A DNA stretch of 64,000 nucleotides from Gemmataceae bacterium (GTDB taxonomy: Bacteria > Planctomycetota > Planctomycetia > Gemmatales > Gemmataceae), in contig JAKEET010000094.1 of the NCBI GenBank assembly GCA_022616435.1, positions 1 to 64,000 of the forward strand, in the 5' to 3' direction. Positions 16,261 to 25,135 of this stretch are shown here, one piece after another. Numbering within the stretch: the first letter of the stretch is position 1; each line of letters begins with the position of its first letter. Made by a program: the position numbers and the translations under genes. The notes beneath the pieces are model-generated. The model ran no database searches and was not told the origin of the DNA. It saw only the letters and a program-made list of their open reading frames with translations.

Positions 16261-17358
16261 ATGAAGACCATACCCCCCATCGCGGAAATGCAACGAGCCT
16301 ATCAGAAGAGCGATGCCGGCTACGACGGCATCTTCTTCCTCGCGGTCCGCACCACCGGCGTGTTCTGCCGGCCGTCGTGCCGGGCCCGCAAGCCGAAGCC
16401 GGAGAACGTGACCTACTTCGCCAGCGCCCGCGAGGCGCTGTTCGCCGGCTTTCGGCCGTGCAAGCGGTGCCGGCCGCTGGCGGTGAACGGGCGGCCGCCG
16501 GAATGGGCCGAGAAGCTGCTGGCCGAGATCGACGCCGCGCCGACTGCCCGGCTCACCGACGGCGATCTGCGAAAGCGCGGCGTGGACCCGGCGCGGGCGC
16601 GGCGGCACTTCCTCAAGCATTACGGCATGACGTTCCAGGCGTATTGCCGGGCGCGGCGGCTGGGAAACGCTCTCGAACAGATCCGCCAGGGAACGAAGCT
16701 CGACGACGTGGCGCTGGGCAACGGCTACGAATCGCACAGCGGCTTTCGCGACGCGTTCGTCCGCACCTTCGGCGCCCCGCCCGGGCACAGCGACGACCGC
16801 GACTGCATCCTGCTCGATTGGATCGAGAGCCCGCTCGGCCCGCTGGTGGCCGGCGCCAACGCGAAGGGCATATGCCTGCTCGAGTTCACCGAACGCCGCA
16901 TGCTCGAAGCCCAGTTCGCCGCGCTGCGGCAGCGCTTCGGCTGCGCGATCGTCCCCGGCCGGAACGGCCACCTGCGGCAACTGAAGAAGGAGCTGAAAGG
17001 GTATTTCGACGGGACGCTGCGCGAATTCAGCGTGCCGCTCGACTACCCCGGCAGCCCGTTCCAGGGGCGCGTGTGGGATGAGCTGTGCAACATCCCTTAC
17101 GGCGCAACCTGCTCGTATGAAGAGCTGGCCCGCCGCATCGGCCGGCCGGGCGCCCAGCGCGCCGTCGGCCACGCCAACGGGCAGAATCGGATCGCGATCC
17201 TGATCCCGTGCCACCGCGTCGTCAACAAGGGGGGCAAGCTCGGCGGCTACGGCGGGGGATTGTGGCGGAAGCAGTTCTTGCTGGATCTGGAGCGGGGCGA
17301 GTCGTCGCTGTTCGATCGCGGAACGGGCAAGCGTGGATTGACTGAGCCTGTCCTCTAG
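16261..17358 (+). CDS. ada: Ada: bifunctional methylphosphotriester/O6-methylguanine-DNA methyltransferase and regulator (365 aa)
   Basis: Complete three-part Ada architecture. The N-terminal zinc domain has Cys36, Cys40, Cys67 and Cys70 (FCRPSC and CKRC), with Cys36 the expected methyl acceptor from phosphotriesters. An AraC-type helix-turn-helix spans about residues 95-170 (ARRHFLKHYGMTFQAYCRAR, LGNGYESHSGFRDAFVRTFG). The C-terminal methylguanine methyltransferase domain carries IPCHRVV with acceptor Cys317. In other bacteria methylated Ada activates its own gene and alkylation repair genes; the same is expected here. The gene stands alone, divergent from the porin and convergent with the TPR-2OG gene five bases away. 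Confidence 0.95.
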   Translation: MKTIPPIAEMQRAYQKSDAGYDGIFFLAVRTTGVFCRPSCRARKPKPENVTYFASAREALFAGFRPCKRCRPLAVNGRPPEWAEKLLAEIDAAPTARLTDGDLRKRGVDPARARRHFLKHYGMTFQAYCRARRLGNALEQIRQGTKLDDVALGNGYESHSGFRDAFVRTFGAPPGHSDDRDCILLDWIESPLGPLVAGANAKGICLLEFTERRMLEAQFAALRQRFGCAIVPGRNGHLRQLKKELKGYFDGTLREFSVPLDYPGSPFQGRVWDELCNIPYGATCSYEELARRIGRPGAQRAVGHANGQNRIAILIPCHRVVNKGGKLGGYGGGLWRKQFLLDLERGESSLFDRGTGKRGLTEPVL

Positions 17359-17363
17359 AAGCA

Positions 17364-18587
17364 TCACCGATATTCGTGGAACGGCACGCCCAGCACGAAC
17401 CGGACGCCGGCCGTGATTTGGGTCACGCCGTGCCTTACTGGTTGCAGCCCGAAGACACTGCCGACGCGAACCAGTCGGTCGCGCGTGCAGAAGAGCACTG
17501 CGTCGCCGAGGCCAAGCGCGAGTTGCTGGCGACGCGAGCTTTTCCCTTCTGGATCGTCGCAAAAAAGAAAGTCGCCTCCCTGGAAACCGCACGCAACCAT
17601 GTCGATTGCGCCGTGACCGGTCGCGCCCTCCATCGCTGCCATCTTCGCGCTGAGCACCACCGCCATCTGTATTGGGAAAAACACGGCGCCACGCAAATCG
17701 CGGTGCAACGCGTTGAATCCGCCAGGGCCATACTTCAAAAGGATTGGCGTTGGCGTGGCCTGTCCCGCACGTTCACATTCTTCCCGAAAGTCGTCCCATG
17801 CCGTGGGGAAGCGCCCGGATTCGCCCAGCAACTCCTGCCAATGGTTGGCGATGCGTGCCACGTGCGGATACACTGCCTGGCGCAATCGATCCACGAGACC
17901 GGGAAGCGGCGCTGCGAAATAGCGATACACGCCGTGGCCGAATTCCGGTCGATCCATGCTCACGGTCTTGGCAAACCGCGCGTCGTCATCGAACATTCCG
18001 CGGATTCGTTCGCAGGTGGAGGCATCGATCATTTCCGCGATCACGACGCTGCCATCCCGTGTCAGGCGCTCGCCGAGAGCGTGCCAGTCAAGCGTTGCCA
18101 GTTCGTCGAATGACCGCGTGTCGTCAAGATCGTGCGCTGGCTCAAGGTTGGGTCGCGCCTGGACTGCGTGTGCCAAGACGGCGTGTGCAGGCTGCCGGCC
18201 GGCGACGGCCTGGTAAGCTTGCAGGCGTTCCAAGTACTCCGTTTTTTCGGGGGCGTACCTCGCGGCCAGTGTTTGCAGGGCGACCGCCTCATGTGCTGCG
18301 CCTTGACGAAAGCGTTGGGCCGCGAGATGCATGTAGGGTTCCGCATACGTTGGAGCAAGGCTGAGTGCCGCGCGGAACGAATCGGCGGCTTCATCGTCCT
18401 TTTGCCGAAGGCCAAGCAACACGCCCAAGTCGTTCCACAGGACCGGGTTGTCCTCTTGGGCGGCGACGGCTCGCAGGATGATTTTCTCGGCCAGGTCAAA
18501 GTTGTTGTCGTTGGCGGCTTGCCAGGCCTGGTCCGCTAGCTTTCGAGCACGTCGTCGGTCTTTGGCTTTTTGTTTCTTGGGGTTCAT
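17364..18587 (-). CDS. TPR protein with a C-terminal 2OG-Fe(II) oxygenase domain (407 aa)
   Basis: Start at ATG 18587 is preceded by GAGGAA at normal spacing; the upstream frame to 18608 lacks one. The N-terminus is basic (MNPKKQKAKDRRRARK). Three or four TPR-type helices follow (about residues 20-125: NPVLWNDLGVLLGL, YAEPYMHLAAQRFRQG). The second half is a prolyl-hydroxylase-like double-stranded beta helix: FNALHRDL supplies the HxD iron motif and GVTQITAGVRFVLGV the 2-oxoglutarate-binding Arg region. The same arrangement occurs in uncharacterised proteins of environmental bacteria. Substrate is unknown; a protein or peptide side chain is plausible given the TPRs. Confidence 0.78.
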   Translation of the reverse strand: MNPKKQKAKDRRRARKLADQAWQAANDNNFDLAEKIILRAVAAQEDNPVLWNDLGVLLGLRQKDDEAADSFRAALSLAPTYAEPYMHLAAQRFRQGAAHEAVALQTLAARYAPEKTEYLERLQAYQAVAGRQPAHAVLAHAVQARPNLEPAHDLDDTRSFDELATLDWHALGERLTRDGSVVIAEMIDASTCERIRGMFDDDARFAKTVSMDRPEFGHGVYRYFAAPLPGLVDRLRQAVYPHVARIANHWQELLGESGRFPTAWDDFREECERAGQATPTPILLKYGPGGFNALHRDLRGAVFFPIQMAVVLSAKMAAMEGATGHGAIDMVACGFQGGDFLFCDDPEGKSSRRQQLALGLGDAVLFCTRDRLVRVGSVFGLQPVRHGVTQITAGVRFVLGVPFHEYR

Positions 18588-18891
18588 GAGGTATTCCTCG
18601 GCGCGCACGCGTGCCGGCGGCCATTCTCTCGGGCGCCGAGACCGAGTGCGCGGTCAATCATGGAGGGTTAGGTGCAGAGCATGACACGATCCGCGATAGA
18701 GCGCGGACTCACCCCAGACGGGCTATGATCTAACTGCGACAGACTTGATGGAACATTGGCATATCAGAATTGTAACGAGGGCAACGGTCCGGGCAAGGCA
18801 CAAACGGCAACGTTGCAATCCATTCGCCAGCGCGATACGATCCCACGACATGCTATTCCAGTCAACCATTCTCTTGTTGTTGAGGTCCATC
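18588..18891. other. Intergenic region between divergent genes
   Basis: About 300 bases between the divergently read TPR-2OG oxygenase and esterase genes, so it should carry promoters for both. I see no clear repeat. A run of unlikely codons makes extension of the esterase upstream of 18892 improbable. Confidence 0.5.
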
Positions 18892-19833
18892 ATGTCCACC
18901 ATCCTGCGAACCACCTGCCCCACCCTCGCCCTGGCGATCGCGTTCCTGTCATCATCCGCTCCGCTTGACGCGCAGCCCAAGAAAAAGGGCGCCAACCTCC
19001 CCAAGCCCGACCTGGCCAACGTCAAGTACGGCCCGCACGAGCGCAACGTGCTCGACCTGTACAAGGCCGGCGCCGACCGGCCGACGCCGCTGGTGGTGTT
19101 CATCCACGGCGGCGGGTTCCGGGCGGGCAGCAAGGAGCAGCTCAACCCCGCCCTCCTCGACGGCTGCCGCAAGCTGGGCATTTCGGTGATGGCCATCAAC
19201 TATCGGCTGTCGCCGGAGGTGGCGTTCCCGGCTCACTACATGGATTGCGCCCGCGCCATTCAGTTCGCACGGCTCCACGCCAAGGACTGGAACATTGATC
19301 CCAAGCGCGTGGCGGCCACGGGCGGCTCGGCCGGCGCCGGCACGTCACTGTGGATCGGCTTCCACGACGACCTCGCCGACCCGTACAGCTCCGACCCGGT
19401 GCAGCGGCAATCGACGCGGCTCGTGTGCATGGCGGTGCTCGGCGCCCAGTCCACGTACGACCCGCGCATGATCAAGAAACTGATCGGCGGCCGGGCCCAC
19501 GAGCACCCGGCCCTGCAAGGTTTCTACGGGCTCAAGTCGGATGAGCTGGACAGCCCGAAAGCGCACAAGCTCTACGAGGCGGCCGCGCCGATCAACTACC
19601 TGAGCGCGGGCGACCCGCCGGTGTACGCGTTCTACAGCGAGCCGAAAGGCCCGCTGCCGGCGGACGCCAAGCCGGGCCAGGGCATCCACCACATCAACTT
19701 CGGCACGTACATGAAGGAGAAGATGGACGCGCTCAAGATCGAATGCATCGTGCGGCATCGCGAGGAGGTGGCCAATCCGACGCGGGAGATGGTGGAGTTC
19801 TTCAGGAAGCATCTGGACATGGAGGCAAAGTGA
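18892..19833 (+). CDS. Exported alpha/beta hydrolase (esterase/lipase family, 313 aa)
   Basis: ATG 18892 follows a GAGG at 18882-18885 and starts a signal peptide (residues 1-26, ending LDA). The alpha/beta fold is evident: [14 protein letters not shown] is the oxyanion-hole HGGG motif, [15 protein letters not shown] the nucleophile elbow (GGSAG), and [18 protein letters not shown] with a late His completes the usual triad region. It resembles the BD-FAE / carboxylesterase group common in planctomycetes, where they de-esterify polysaccharides or small esters. Upstream in-frame codons are unlike coding sequence. It ends convergent with prs. Confidence 0.82.
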   Translation: MSTILRTTCPTLALAIAFLSSSAPLDAQPKKKGANLPKPDLANVKYGPHERNVLDLYKAGADRPTPLVVFIHGGGFRAGSKEQLNPALLDGCRKLGISVMAINYRLSPEVAFPAHYMDCARAIQFARLHAKDWNIDPKRVAATGGSAGAGTSLWIGFHDDLADPYSSDPVQRQSTRLVCMAVLGAQSTYDPRMIKKLIGGRAHEHPALQGFYGLKSDELDSPKAHKLYEAAAPINYLSAGDPPVYAFYSEPKGPLPADAKPGQGIHHINFGTYMKEKMDALKIECIVRHREEVANPTREMVEFFRKHLDMEAK

Positions 19834-19849
19834 CGCGCTCACGCGGCGG

Positions 19850-20806
19850 CTACTCGAACAACCGGCTGACCGATTCATTGAAATGGATGCGCTTGATGGC
19901 GTCGGCGAGAAGCGGCGCGACGCTCAGCACCTTGATCTGCGGCAACTGCTTTTCCGGCGTCAGCGGAATCGTGTCGGTGATGATGACTTGATTGATGAAC
20001 GCGTCGCGCAGCCGGCTGATCGCCTCGCCGCACAAGACGCCGTGGGTGGCGCAGGCATACACTTCCCGGGCCCCGTTGAGCTTGGCGATGTTGGCCGCCC
20101 CGACGACGCTGCCGGCGGTCGAAATCATGTCGTCGAAGATGACCGCCACCTTGTTGACCAGCGTGCTGCCGATGAGGTTGGCCTGTTCGGTCTTGGTGGC
20201 GCTTGAACGGCGCTTGTCGACGATGGCGATGTTGCCGCCGATCTTTTTCTGGTGCCGCAGCGCCCGTTTGATGCTCCCCTCGTCCGGGCTGAGCACGACG
20301 AAATCGTCCGGCGGGATGTTCAGGTTGCGCACGTACTCGTTGATGACCGGGCCCGCGTGCAGATGATCGACCGGCACGTCGAAGAAGCCCTGGATCTGGG
20401 CGGCGTGCAGGTCGAGCGCGATGACCCGATCGGCGCCGGCCGTCGTGATCAGGTCGGCCATCAGCTTGGCGGTGATGGGAACGCGGCCCTGGTCCTTGCG
20501 ATCCTGCCGGGCGTAACCGTAATACGGCAGGACCACCGAAACCCGCGCGGCGCTGGCGCGTTTCAGGCTGTCGAGCATGATCAGCAATTCCATGACGTTC
20601 TCGTTCACCGGCGGACACGTCGGCTGAACGACGAACACGTCGCGGCCGCGCACATCCTCGTCGATGCGCGCCAGGAATTCGCCGTCGGGGAAATTCTGCA
20701 GCGTGATCTTGCCCAGCGGATCGCCCAGGCATTGCGCAATCCGCTCCGCCAGCGGCACGTTGGCCCGGCCGCTGAAGACTTTGAGCTGATAATTGTTGTT
20801 GTTCAT
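19850..20806 (-). CDS. prs: Ribose-phosphate pyrophosphokinase (318 aa)
   Basis: PRPP synthase makes 5-phosphoribosyl diphosphate from ribose 5-phosphate and ATP for nucleotide, His and Trp synthesis. The sequence starts MNNNNYQLKVFSGRANVPLA and carries the family motifs LDLHAAQIQGFFD and the PRPP loop VIFDDMISTAGSV, with the usual class I length. The start ATG 20806 gives the standard N-terminus; longer frames upstream to 20968 contain no homology. No strong ribosome binding site is visible. It is a single gene convergent with the esterase. Confidence 0.95.
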   Translation of the reverse strand: MNNNNYQLKVFSGRANVPLAERIAQCLGDPLGKITLQNFPDGEFLARIDEDVRGRDVFVVQPTCPPVNENVMELLIMLDSLKRASAARVSVVLPYYGYARQDRKDQGRVPITAKLMADLITTAGADRVIALDLHAAQIQGFFDVPVDHLHAGPVINEYVRNLNIPPDDFVVLSPDEGSIKRALRHQKKIGGNIAIVDKRRSSATKTEQANLIGSTLVNKVAVIFDDMISTAGSVVGAANIAKLNGAREVYACATHGVLCGEAISRLRDAFINQVIITDTIPLTPEKQLPQIKVLSVAPLLADAIKRIHFNESVSRLFE

Positions 20807-20995
20807 TGGAGAGAGCAGCCTTGCCGACGGAACCAGCCGGACCGATGTATTTCCGAAGTCTGCCCCGGCGTGGACGGCGCCGGGGCTTCGAAGACTCGGC
20901 CCCGGCCACGCAGAGTTCGAAAGTTTCGGAGCATTGATTTTCTTAAGCTTGGATGAAGAGGGTGTCAAGAGTCCGGGAAGAACGGCCTGCCCGCC

Positions 20996-21670
20996 TCATC
21001 GGACGTGCAGGTGAAACACGGGATGACCCTGCTCATCACGGCCGCGGGTGATGCGAAACCACCGGTCGAACGCCGCCGATTTCATCCAGCCCTGCTGCTT
21101 CTTGGTCGCCGCGTAGCCCTTGGCGCCGCGGCGCAAGATGTCGAATTCCAAACGCTGACCGCGGGCATCGACCAGCCAATACTCTTGGATGCGAGCTGGC
21201 CAATACTGATCCACCAGCGTGACCGTGTCCTTCACCACCGAGCTGCGGCTGACGACTTCGAGCACCATGTCCGGCGAGCCTTCCAGCTCCACGAAACCGT
21301 CCTGCGCCCCTTCCACGAAGCGCACCGTCTGGGACGCCATGGTCGAGCTGGCCACGAAGACGCCGTCCGGCTGGGCCGTCAGGTCCGCGTCATCGTTGCT
21401 GAGCAAGACTCCGTCGGGAAAGTACCGGCCCAGATTCTCCTCACGGATGATACGGGTGAGGACAAAAGCAATCTCATGTTTAACCTGGTTGTGGGTGAAA
21501 ACCTGCTCCTTGCTCATGTCGACCCACACGCCCCCATTGAGATAGCACACCTGGCCTGTTTCGGGAAAATCTTCCGAGCGCGCCCATTCGCGAAACGACG
21601 CATGGTCGTTCACCGAGCTGGGCACGACCACCGTGCTGTCATCCACGACAAACGTGTTCATCGTCGCCAT
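20996..21670 (-). CDS. Uma2-family (DUF820) endonuclease-like protein (224 aa)
   Basis: The sequence starts MATMNTFVVDD and has the Uma2 family core of PD-(D/E)XK fold: VYLNGGVWVDMS-like strand, LTAQPDGVFVA, SPDMVLEVVSRSSVVKDTV and IQEYWLVDARGQRLEFDIL. Uma2 proteins are abundant, often many per genome in planctomycetes and cyanobacteria, and are believed to be nucleases of mobile or defence origin; no function is shown for this one. The gene is followed one base later by the FAD oxidoreductase on the same strand, although a functional link is unlikely. Confidence 0.85.
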   Translation of the reverse strand: MATMNTFVVDDSTVVVPSSVNDHASFREWARSEDFPETGQVCYLNGGVWVDMSKEQVFTHNQVKHEIAFVLTRIIREENLGRYFPDGVLLSNDDADLTAQPDGVFVASSTMASQTVRFVEGAQDGFVELEGSPDMVLEVVSRSSVVKDTVTLVDQYWPARIQEYWLVDARGQRLEFDILRRGAKGYAATKKQQGWMKSAAFDRWFRITRGRDEQGHPVFHLHVR

Positions 21671-21671
21671 T

Positions 21672-22853
21672 CTATCCCATCACCCCGTATGAATACGGCG
21701 TCTTCACCGGATCATTCTCGTCGAACCGCGCCAGCCGCAACGGGCCGATGTCGAGCGCCTTCGCCTGGCCGTCCACGATCAATTCCGCCATCAACTGGCC
21801 GACGACCGGCGCCATCTTGAACCCGTGGCCGCTGAAGCCGACCGAGCAGTAGATGCCGTCCAGGCCCGGCAGCTTGTCCAGGATCGGATGCCAGTCGGGC
21901 GTGATCGCGTACAGCGCCCCGTAGCCGCCGCGGCCGTAGCTGCGGTGCATGGCCGGGTAGCGGCGGCTCAAGCGCTGCCGCACCGGCGGCAGCCAGGCGC
22001 CGTCGGCCGCTTCGTTGTAGGAATCCGGATCGTCCACCGGGTGATTGGTCTCCTCGCCGGCCAGGCTGCCGGCGTGGATCATCTCGCCGTGCGTCGGCTT
22101 GAAATACAGCCCCTGCACGAAATCCGCGTAGATCGCGGCCCGGCGGCCGAAGTCGGGCGGCCGGCGATACAGCGCCACCTGCGTCCGGCACGCCTGCACC
22201 GGCAGCTTCACGCCCAGCTCGTGGCCGAGCTGCGCCGCCCACGGCCCGGTCGCCAGGATGACGCAGCCGGCGTTGTAACGCCCTTCGTTGGTTTCCACGC
22301 CGACGATCTTGTTCCCCTGTCGCGCGACCTGGCGGACCTCGACGCCGAGCCGGATGTCGGCGCCGAGCTTGCGGGCCGCCTCCGCGTACGACGCCACCAC
22401 CTGCACCGCCTCGACATAACCCGCCTCGGCTTCGAACGCGGCGATCTCGTCCTCGGCCAGCCGGGCGTTGGGATCGATGTCGGCCAGCACCTGGGCGCTG
22501 ACCAGGCGGACGTCGATGCCCAGCTCCTGCTGCATCGCCAGGTTGGCTTCGAGGCCGGCCTTGTCCTTTTCATTGATGACGACGACCAGGCCCGTGCGCG
22601 TGAACACCGGCGGCCCGCCGACGGCGTCGTCGAAGTGCTCGAAGACGCGCAGACTTTTCTGGGCCATGCTCGCGGTCAGGCGGTTCGAATAATGCTGGCG
22701 GATGATGGCGCCCGACTTGCCGCTCGAGCCGGCGCCGAGATACGACTTCTCCAGGAGCACGACGCGGCCGGCCCGGCGCTGGGCCAGGTGCCAGGCGATG
22801 CTCGTGCCCATCACGCCGCCGCCGACGATGAGGATGTCGCAATTGACTGCCAT
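21672..22853 (-). CDS. FAD-dependent oxidoreductase, DAO / sarcosine-oxidase-beta type (393 aa)
   Basis: The Rossmann dinucleotide motif ILIVGGGVMGTSIAWHLA begins at about residue 8 and is followed by VVLLEKSYLGAGSSGKSGAI, the DAO-family FAD signature. GCVILATGPWAAQLG and, near the end, GIYCSVGFSGHGFKMAP match the sarcosine oxidase beta/dimethylglycine dehydrogenase group. Start set at ATG 22853; the longer in-frame extension to 22904 carries no homology and would run close to the PIN gene. These enzymes oxidise secondary or tertiary amines such as sarcosine. The usual alpha, gamma and delta subunits of tetrameric sarcosine oxidase are absent, so it is probably a monomeric amine oxidase of unknown substrate. 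Confidence 0.87.
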   Translation of the reverse strand: MAVNCDILIVGGGVMGTSIAWHLAQRRAGRVVLLEKSYLGAGSSGKSGAIIRQHYSNRLTASMAQKSLRVFEHFDDAVGGPPVFTRTGLVVVINEKDKAGLEANLAMQQELGIDVRLVSAQVLADIDPNARLAEDEIAAFEAEAGYVEAVQVVASYAEAARKLGADIRLGVEVRQVARQGNKIVGVETNEGRYNAGCVILATGPWAAQLGHELGVKLPVQACRTQVALYRRPPDFGRRAAIYADFVQGLYFKPTHGEMIHAGSLAGEETNHPVDDPDSYNEAADGAWLPPVRQRLSRRYPAMHRSYGRGGYGALYAITPDWHPILDKLPGLDGIYCSVGFSGHGFKMAPVVGQLMAELIVDGQAKALDIGPLRLARFDENDPVKTPYSYGVMG

Positions 22854-22867
22854 CTGGTTGTCCGACT

Positions 22868-23266
22868 TCACGGGAAGCGTTGGTCCGTGGACATCACGCC
22901 GCATTTCAACCTACTGGCAATTGCCTTGATCAAGCAATCGCCCAATTGACGAGGCTTGCCGTCACGCGGGATTCGCTCCGCGATACGGCGCGCGACGCGC
23001 CAATCATCATCGGTGACATTATTGCCGTCTGCAATTTCAAAGCCCGCGACAAACGTGCGCGCCAGGTTAAGCTCAACGGAACTCGTCGCTCCCGACAAGA
23101 ACTCCAGCACAACCGGCGTCACAATCCGACGTGACTTGTGATACTTCGCCAACTCCGTGACCCAGTCTTCGACTTCCTCAGCCGAAATCGCGTCCAATGA
23201 CCTTCCCTTCCGCTTGCGGTTCCAAAAGGAAATCAAGATGGACGTGTCTAGGATGCGACGGGTCAT
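22868..23266 (-). CDS. PIN-domain ribonuclease toxin (VapC-like, 132 aa)
   Basis: The sequence starts MTRRILDTSILISFW, where LDTS supplies the first acidic residue of the PIN active site; VTPVVLEFLSG gives the Glu, QLGDCLIKAIAS the Asp and CGVMSTDQRF the terminal Asp. The fold and length are those of VapC-type RNases. The gene lies six bases after the 151-aa partner gene on the same strand, the arrangement expected of a toxin-antitoxin module. Confidence 0.85.
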   Translation of the reverse strand: MTRRILDTSILISFWNRKRKGRSLDAISAEEVEDWVTELAKYHKSRRIVTPVVLEFLSGATSSVELNLARTFVAGFEIADGNNVTDDDWRVARRIAERIPRDGKPRQLGDCLIKAIASRLKCGVMSTDQRFP

Positions 23267-23272
23267 GGCAGA

Positions 23273-23728
23273 TTACTGCGCGCCAGCTGCGACCGGAGGC
23301 AATTCTTCCAGTTGCTGGAGCCAACTATCTCTTGTTTGCTGCAGGTACGAGGCGACTTCGGGAACTCGAACACGGCGCATCGCCGATCCAGAAACGCGAA
23401 CCACGACACCGCCGAACGAATCCTCAAACTTCCTTTCCACCCGAAACGGAACCAAGTCGGCGTCAACTCCGATTTCCATTTTCGCGATGAGCTCCCCAAA
23501 TACTTGGTCGATCTGACCTGCCCTACCAGCAAACCACCTGCGAATCTCTTCCGGAGAGCGAGGCACACCGGATGACTCGCACTCGATATCGACGTACCAA
23601 ATCAACGCCGGATCAGGCGCCTCGTCATTGACCCTGTAGTCTTCGTACAGCATCACGTCGTTGACGGAAAAGCCGACGTGTACCCCACCATCCTGGCGCA
23701 CGTTCTTGAAATAGAGAGCTTTGTCCAT
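23273..23728 (-). CDS. Uncharacterised partner of the PIN toxin (151 aa)
   Basis: ATG 23728 is preceded by GAGGAG at good spacing; an earlier frame start at 23749 has none. The product (MDKALYFKNVRQDGGVHVGF, PDPALIWYVDIECESSG, RSPEEIRRWFAGRAGQIDQ) contains no recognisable DNA-binding domain of the AbrB, RHH or HTH type that VapB antitoxins usually have. By position, six bases ahead of the PIN gene, it may be an unusual antitoxin; it could equally be an unrelated protein. Confidence 0.6.
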   Translation of the reverse strand: MDKALYFKNVRQDGGVHVGFSVNDVMLYEDYRVNDEAPDPALIWYVDIECESSGVPRSPEEIRRWFAGRAGQIDQVFGELIAKMEIGVDADLVPFRVERKFEDSFGGVVVRVSGSAMRRVRVPEVASYLQQTRDSWLQQLEELPPVAAGAQ

Positions 23729-23790
23729 GTAGTCGTCACTCCTCGGCAATCAATCCTGCATCCACCATCTCGTTGTATTCCGGATACCGC

Positions 23791-24762
23791 CTATTCCGGA
23801 TACAGCGCCGTGCTCAGGTAGCGTTCCCCCAGGTCCGGCAGCACCACCACGATCAGCTTGCCGGCGTTCTCCGGCCGGGCCGCGACCTGGATGGCCACGT
23901 GGGCGGCCCCGCCGCTGCTGATGCCGCACAGCATCCCCTCGTCGCGGGCCATCCGCCGGGCCATGACGAACGCGTCGTCGTCGCTGACCTGGATCACCTC
24001 ATCGATGACGTCCACGTTCAAGACGCCCGGTATGAAGCCGGCGCCGATCCCCTGGATCTTGTGCCGGCCGCTCGGCTTGACCTGGTCGCGCGGCACCCCC
24101 TGCACCTTGTGCTGCGTGATCACCGCGCTGGTCACCGGCTCCACCGCGATCGCCTTGAACGACGGCTTCCGCTTCTTGATCACCTCGCTCACGCCGGTGA
24201 TCGTGCCGCCGGTGCCGATCCCCGACACCAGGATGTCCACCTTGCCCTCGGTGTCGTTCCAGATTTCCTCGGCCGTGGTGCGGCGGTGGATCTCCGGATT
24301 GGCCGGGTTCTCGAACTGCTGCGGCATGAACGAATTCGGGGTCGAGTCCAGCAGCTCCTTCGCCTTGGCGATGGCGCCGTTCATCCCCTTGTCGGCGGGG
24401 GTCAGCACGATCTCGGCGCCGAACGCCTTGAGCAGCCGCCGCCGCTCCAGGCTCATGCTCTCCGGCATCGTCACCACCAGCTTGTAGCCCCGGGCCGCGC
24501 ACGTGAACGCCAGGCCGATGCCGGTGTTGCCGCTGGTCGGTTCGATGACCACCGTGTCCTTCTTGATCCGGCCGTCGCGCTCGCCGGCGTCGATCATCGA
24601 CACGCCGATGCGGTCCTTGACCGACCAGAGCGGGTTGAAGCACTCCGCCTTGGCGACCACGGTCGCCTTGGCGTCGCCGACGACGCGGCGCAGCTTGATC
24701 AGCGGCGTGTTGCCGATGGTCTGGGTGATGTCGTCGAAAATCCGGCCACGGCCTGCGGGCAT
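23791..24762 (-). CDS. cysK: Cysteine synthase A-type O-acetylserine sulfhydrylase (323 aa)
   Basis: The PLP-dependent beta-replacement enzyme makes cysteine from O-acetylserine and sulfide. ATG 24762 follows a strong AAGGAGG site; a start at 24798 would put the site inside the gene. Motifs: [25 protein letters not shown] with the PLP Lys, [25 protein letters not shown] binding the phosphate and [12 protein letters not shown]. It is a single-gene unit near a toxin-antitoxin pair. Confidence 0.93.
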   Translation of the reverse strand: MPAGRGRIFDDITQTIGNTPLIKLRRVVGDAKATVVAKAECFNPLWSVKDRIGVSMIDAGERDGRIKKDTVVIEPTSGNTGIGLAFTCAARGYKLVVTMPESMSLERRRLLKAFGAEIVLTPADKGMNGAIAKAKELLDSTPNSFMPQQFENPANPEIHRRTTAEEIWNDTEGKVDILVSGIGTGGTITGVSEVIKKRKPSFKAIAVEPVTSAVITQHKVQGVPRDQVKPSGRHKIQGIGAGFIPGVLNVDVIDEVIQVSDDDAFVMARRMARDEGMLCGISSGGAAHVAIQVAARPENAGKLIVVVLPDLGERYLSTALYPE

Positions 24763-25135
24763 GACGCGTCCTCCTTGAGAGGGTCCTGGGTTGTTCATGG
24801 GAGTTTAAGCCAACGAGGCAATCGAAACAAGGGGACGGCTCGCGCGATCCGTCTTCCCAAGGTAACTATGTCCTTCGGCGACGAAACCTTTCAGCTATCC
24901 GGCCGGTGAGCGCAGCCGGCGACGGCCAGCGACACCAGGACGAACCGGCGAGAATGCCATTTTGCCAGCTTTGCCAGCTTGCCACGCAATGTGCGTCGGT
25001 AAACTCGCGATTCGTACAGCAACGCACGGCGTGCAATCGCGGGCGGCTCGCACTTATATCCCTCCGATCCAGATTCTCCTAGAATAATCCGGTTCGGAGT
25101 AGACCGATGAAAACCGCACGCCGACTGGAGCCAAT
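24763..25135. other. Intergenic region ahead of the accessory island
   Basis: About 370 bases between divergent cysK and the methyltransferase gene. It is relatively AT-rich near 25050-25100 (cacttatatccctccg, ctagaataatccgg), plausible promoter DNA. A short reading frame from ATG 25107 overlaps the methyltransferase start in another frame and may be a leader peptide, but nothing supports it. No repeat seen. Confidence 0.45.

Noticed and set aside
20807-20968. N-terminal extension of prs
   Set aside because: The 54 extra residues have no homology and PRPP synthase starts exactly at MNNNNYQLKVFSG.
24840-25130. Small leader peptide at 25107 upstream of the methyltransferase
   Set aside because: Only an ATG and about 26 codons in another frame; no ribosome binding site that is not shared with the methyltransferase.
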